The translations under genes were made by a program, and so were the position numbers. A stretch of 64,000 bases of DNA, taken from Rhizobium acidisoli. GTDB taxonomy: Bacteria; Pseudomonadota; Alphaproteobacteria; Rhizobiales; Rhizobiaceae. The notes beneath the pieces are model-generated. The model was not told the origin of the DNA, ran no database searches, and worked only from the letters and a program-made list of their open reading frames with translations. Location of the stretch: NCBI RefSeq assembly GCF_002531755.2, contig NZ_CP034998.1:744001-808000 (forward strand), written 5' to 3'. This document shows positions 62,141 to 64,000 of the stretch, in pieces. How positions within the stretch are numbered: position 1 is the stretch's first letter; every line of letters starts with the position of its first letter.

Positions 62141-62395
62141 ATGCTCGTCCACAACTGGCGCGCTGTGCTGCGGCACGCCTGGTCCGTCCGCCTGATGGCG
62201 CTGGCGCTGCTCTTCATCGTGCTTGAGCCCGTCATCAATTTCGTCGCTGCAACCTGGGTGTCGCGCAACCTCTACATCCAGCTCGCCATGTCGGCGGCAA
62301 CGGGGCTTTTCGCCGTTGCGGCGATCGTCGCCCGCATCTTCGTTCAGCAGAAAATCTCAGGAGAATTGAATGGCAAACCGCCTGCAGAAGGGTAG
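62141..62395 (+). CDS. holin-like membrane protein
   Basis: The product is 84 residues with two membrane segments (about 15-40 and 50-70) and a short charged C-terminus, the layout of class II holins. It lies directly before and overlaps by 26 bp the endolysin gene. Holin function is inferred from size, topology and position. Confidence 0.75.
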   Translation: MLVHNWRAVLRHAWSVRLMALALLFIVLEPVINFVAATWVSRNLYIQLAMSAATGLFAVAAIVARIFVQQKISGELNGKPPAEG

Positions 62396-62834
62396 TGCCG
62401 CAGCCGCCATGGCTGTGGCGCTCGTCGGCTCGTTCGAGGGATTGCGCCAGAATGCCTATCCCGATCCGGCCACGAAGGGGCAGCCGTGGACGATCTGCTA
62501 TGGCAGCACGAATGGCGTCAAACCCGGCGACCACAAGACGGTGGAGCAATGCAAGGCGCTGCTGGCGCTGGAGCTCAAGACCTATGCAGCCGGCGTCGAA
62601 AGCTGCGTGCGCGTGCCGCTGCCGGATGCGCGCTTCGTGGCGCTGACCTCGTTTGCCTATAATGTCGGCGTCAAGGCGGCCTGCGGCTCGAGCGCGGTCA
62701 GGCTCATCAACCAGGGCAGGACGGCCGAGGGCTGCGAGGCGCTTTTGAAGTGGAACCGCGCCGCCGGCATCACCTTTCCCGGCCTGACCCGGCGCCGACA
62801 GAAAGAGCGCGCCTTCTGCCTCGAGGGCATCTGA
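62370..62834 (+). CDS. phage endolysin, GH24 lysozyme with SAR-type N-terminus
   Basis: The product is 154 residues. The N-terminal KGSAAAAMAVALVGS is a weakly hydrophobic Ala/Gly-rich signal-arrest-release segment. The active site follows: Glu23 in SFEGLRQNAY, Asp32 in YPDP, and Thr41 in WTICYGST. Later motifs LTSFAYNVGVKAACGSS and RRRQKERAFCLEGI are standard. It hydrolyses peptidoglycan after release from the membrane. Four Cys in or near the active site may add redox control. Confidence 0.92.
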   Translation: MANRLQKGSAAAAMAVALVGSFEGLRQNAYPDPATKGQPWTICYGSTNGVKPGDHKTVEQCKALLALELKTYAAGVESCVRVPLPDARFVALTSFAYNVGVKAACGSSAVRLINQGRTAEGCEALLKWNRAAGITFPGLTRRRQKERAFCLEGI

Positions 62835-63196
62835 TGTTCTCCCTCCTCGATACGCTCAAGATGGGCTCAGGCATCGCCGCCGGCCTGATGCTCTATCACC
62901 TCTATGCGGTTGCGATCGGCTATCCCTCGGCCGCCCGCGAGGCGCGGGCCGGCTATATCATGCTGGCCGAAAAGACGACGGCTGAAGCGAAAGCCGTCGA
63001 GATGGAACGGCAGCGCGACGCGGCGGCCGAGGCCACTGAAGAACACCGCAAGCGCCTGAAAGCGGCTGAGGCATCCGAGCAGGCGGCCAGAGACACACTC
63101 GAAACCGAGATCCAATCCTATGAGCTTCAGCTTTCGGAAAAGAACCGCGCTTGCGCTGTCACTGCTGCTGATCGTCAGTGGCTGCTCCGCCACTGA
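62834..63196 (+). CDS. i-spanin (Rz-like) protein
   Basis: The product is 120 residues. One N-terminal membrane segment (about 12-30) precedes a long charged coiled-coil periplasmic domain (EKTTAEAKAVEMERQRDAAAEATEEHRKRLKAAEASEQAARDTLETEIQSYELQL). ATGA overlap couples it to the endolysin gene. With the overlapping lipoprotein it would fuse inner and outer membranes at lysis. Confidence 0.85.
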   Translation: MFSLLDTLKMGSGIAAGLMLYHLYAVAIGYPSAAREARAGYIMLAEKTTAEAKAVEMERQRDAAAEATEEHRKRLKAAEASEQAARDTLETEIQSYELQLSEKNRACAVTAADRQWLLRH

Positions 63197-63428
63197 GCGG
63201 CTGAACAAGGCGGCGGTGACGAAGGGGCAGGCGGCAGCCGGCATCGCGCTGCCGCCTTTGCCCGACGATCTTCTCAGGCAGGAAGCGCATGCGCCTGTCG
63301 TGGAAGGCGAGCCCATCATCGCGATCCTCGCCCGCGAGCGCCAGGCGCTAGACCGCGCCAATGCCCGCCAGGGGCGCACCATTCGCTTTTACGACGACCT
63401 CACCAGCAGATATGGAACCCGCCGATGA
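63120..63428 (+). CDS. o-spanin (Rz1-like) lipoprotein
   Basis: The product is 102 residues, starting inside the Rz-like gene in another frame (77-bp overlap). The signal ends in the lipobox IVSGC at residue 21, and a short Pro-rich stretch ALPPLPDD follows, both expected of outer-membrane spanin subunits. The rest is helical. It is longer than lambda Rz1 and only partly nested. Confidence 0.83.
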   Translation: MSFSFRKRTALALSLLLIVSGCSATERLNKAAVTKGQAAAGIALPPLPDDLLRQEAHAPVVEGEPIIAILARERQALDRANARQGRTIRFYDDLTSRYGTRR

Positions 63429-64000
63429 TGAATGCCATCTCGCTTGCCCTGACATATCCGAGGGGTGGAGCTGTTCTGGCGCCACCGCCTTGGGTGCCGG
63501 ATCCTGATCGCTACATGCCGGCGGCGACGCGCACGCGCTGGCCGACCGGCGCGACCGCCACGCCATGGACGTTCCCGGCCGGGCTGAATTACCAATGCAC
63601 CAAGCTGTTCTTCGGCTCGCCCGACTATCCGACGAACGACTTCCTTATCCCGTTCGTCGGCTTCGCGCTGACCGAAGGCGGCAATGCGCCGCAAGAAACG
63701 CAGTCGCCGAACGCCGACACCGTGATCGACGAGGCGTTCTTCGTGATGCCAAACGGCACGGAATACCCGATCTTGTTCGGCGGTCTGGTGCCGGCGACGG
63801 TCACCGCCGCAACCGGCATTGTTTACGGGCAGGTCATACTGCCAGTTGCACTGCCGGCATGGTCGATCTTTGGCGTCCGGACGGTCTATCACGGCGCAGA
63901 GGGTGCGCAGCGCTGCGGCTCCTATCGCATCCAGCGCCATCGCGGCGAAAAGTATTGGGGCGCGGCCGACTTGGCGTCCGTACAGGCGCTGGCTGCCGCC
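63424..64000 (+). CDS. phage protein of unknown function, runs off the window
   Basis: At least 192 residues are open to the window end. It starts ATGATG across the spanin stop codon. It begins MMNAISLALTYPRGGAVLAPPPWVPDPDRYMPAATRTRW and is beta-rich with FFVMPNGTEYPILFGG and AQRCGSYRIQRHRGEKYW. Similar openings occur in rhizobial prophage proteins that may continue into an esterase-type or receptor-binding domain, but the diagnostic part is outside the window. Confidence 0.7.

Overview
The window looks like chromosome from a Rhizobium-type alphaproteobacterium. It has high-GC coding, DUF982, DUF1127-like and GcrA-like proteins, and many palindromic intergenic repeats of the rhizobial RIME type (a short alternation of two palindromes centred on a TCCTCGGGC-CCCGAGGA arm and a CCAGGC-GCCTGG arm). 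It carries two blocks of prophage genes separated by about 27 kb of ordinary host-like genes.

Layout. (1) 0-2.2 kb: host genes (lipoprotein, tRNA-Pro(CGG) with terminator, membrane protein, DUF982). (2) 2.2-7.4 kb: prophage control and early region. A self-cleaving CI/LexA-type repressor at 4.8 kb is divergent from an early operon (zinc-finger protein, small HTH, replication-type proteins, a GcrA-like and a LuxR-HTH regulator). Five copies of one operator, AGGGTAT-N5-ATACCCT, lie at 2.76-2.81 and 4.80-4.88 kb and tie a second leftward gene pair to the same repressor. (3) 7.5-34.4 kb: host-like genes. They include methyltransferase, deaminase, GT25 glycosyltransferase, a two-component system, CadC/TPR regulator, ABC exporter with an in-frame stop, adenylate cyclase, TetR/RidA and ArsR/SDR pairs with visible palindromic operators, hydrolases and a DUF937 protein, interspersed with a dozen RIME-like repeats. 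A threefold composite repeat (33.3-34.4 kb) abuts the late phage genes. (4) 34.4-50.6 kb: phage head and podovirus-like tail genes: GTA-spike-base-like protein, terminase small and large, portal, scaffold, major capsid, decoration, adaptor, tail, ejection-type proteins and a tail lysozyme. (5) 50.6-59.5 kb: an AT-richer cargo island with a tight leftward seven-gene operon (flippase-like protein, polyprenyl-type glycosyltransferase, four methyltransferases, fatty-acid desaturase) and a divergent polytopic membrane protein. It sits between the ejection/lysozyme gene and the tail-fibre gene, the position where P22 carries its immI moron region. (6) 59.8-64 kb: tail fibre, O-acetyltransferase, holin-like protein, SAR endolysin, overlapping Rz/Rz1-type spanins, and a gene running off the window.

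The main finding is a 1034-nt group I intron (40527-41560) splitting the major capsid gene after codon 65. The P, Q, R and S core elements, a P1 helix with a U.G pair at the 5' splice site, and a terminal G are all readable. Removing it restores one uninterrupted 324-residue capsid frame. The intron carries an HNH homing-type endonuclease gene on the opposite strand, whose stop codon overlaps the 5' splice site.

No integrase and no clear att sites are visible, so whether the two phage blocks are one prophage split by rearrangement or two elements is unresolved. Functions are read from sequence patterns and memory of families; no database search was possible.
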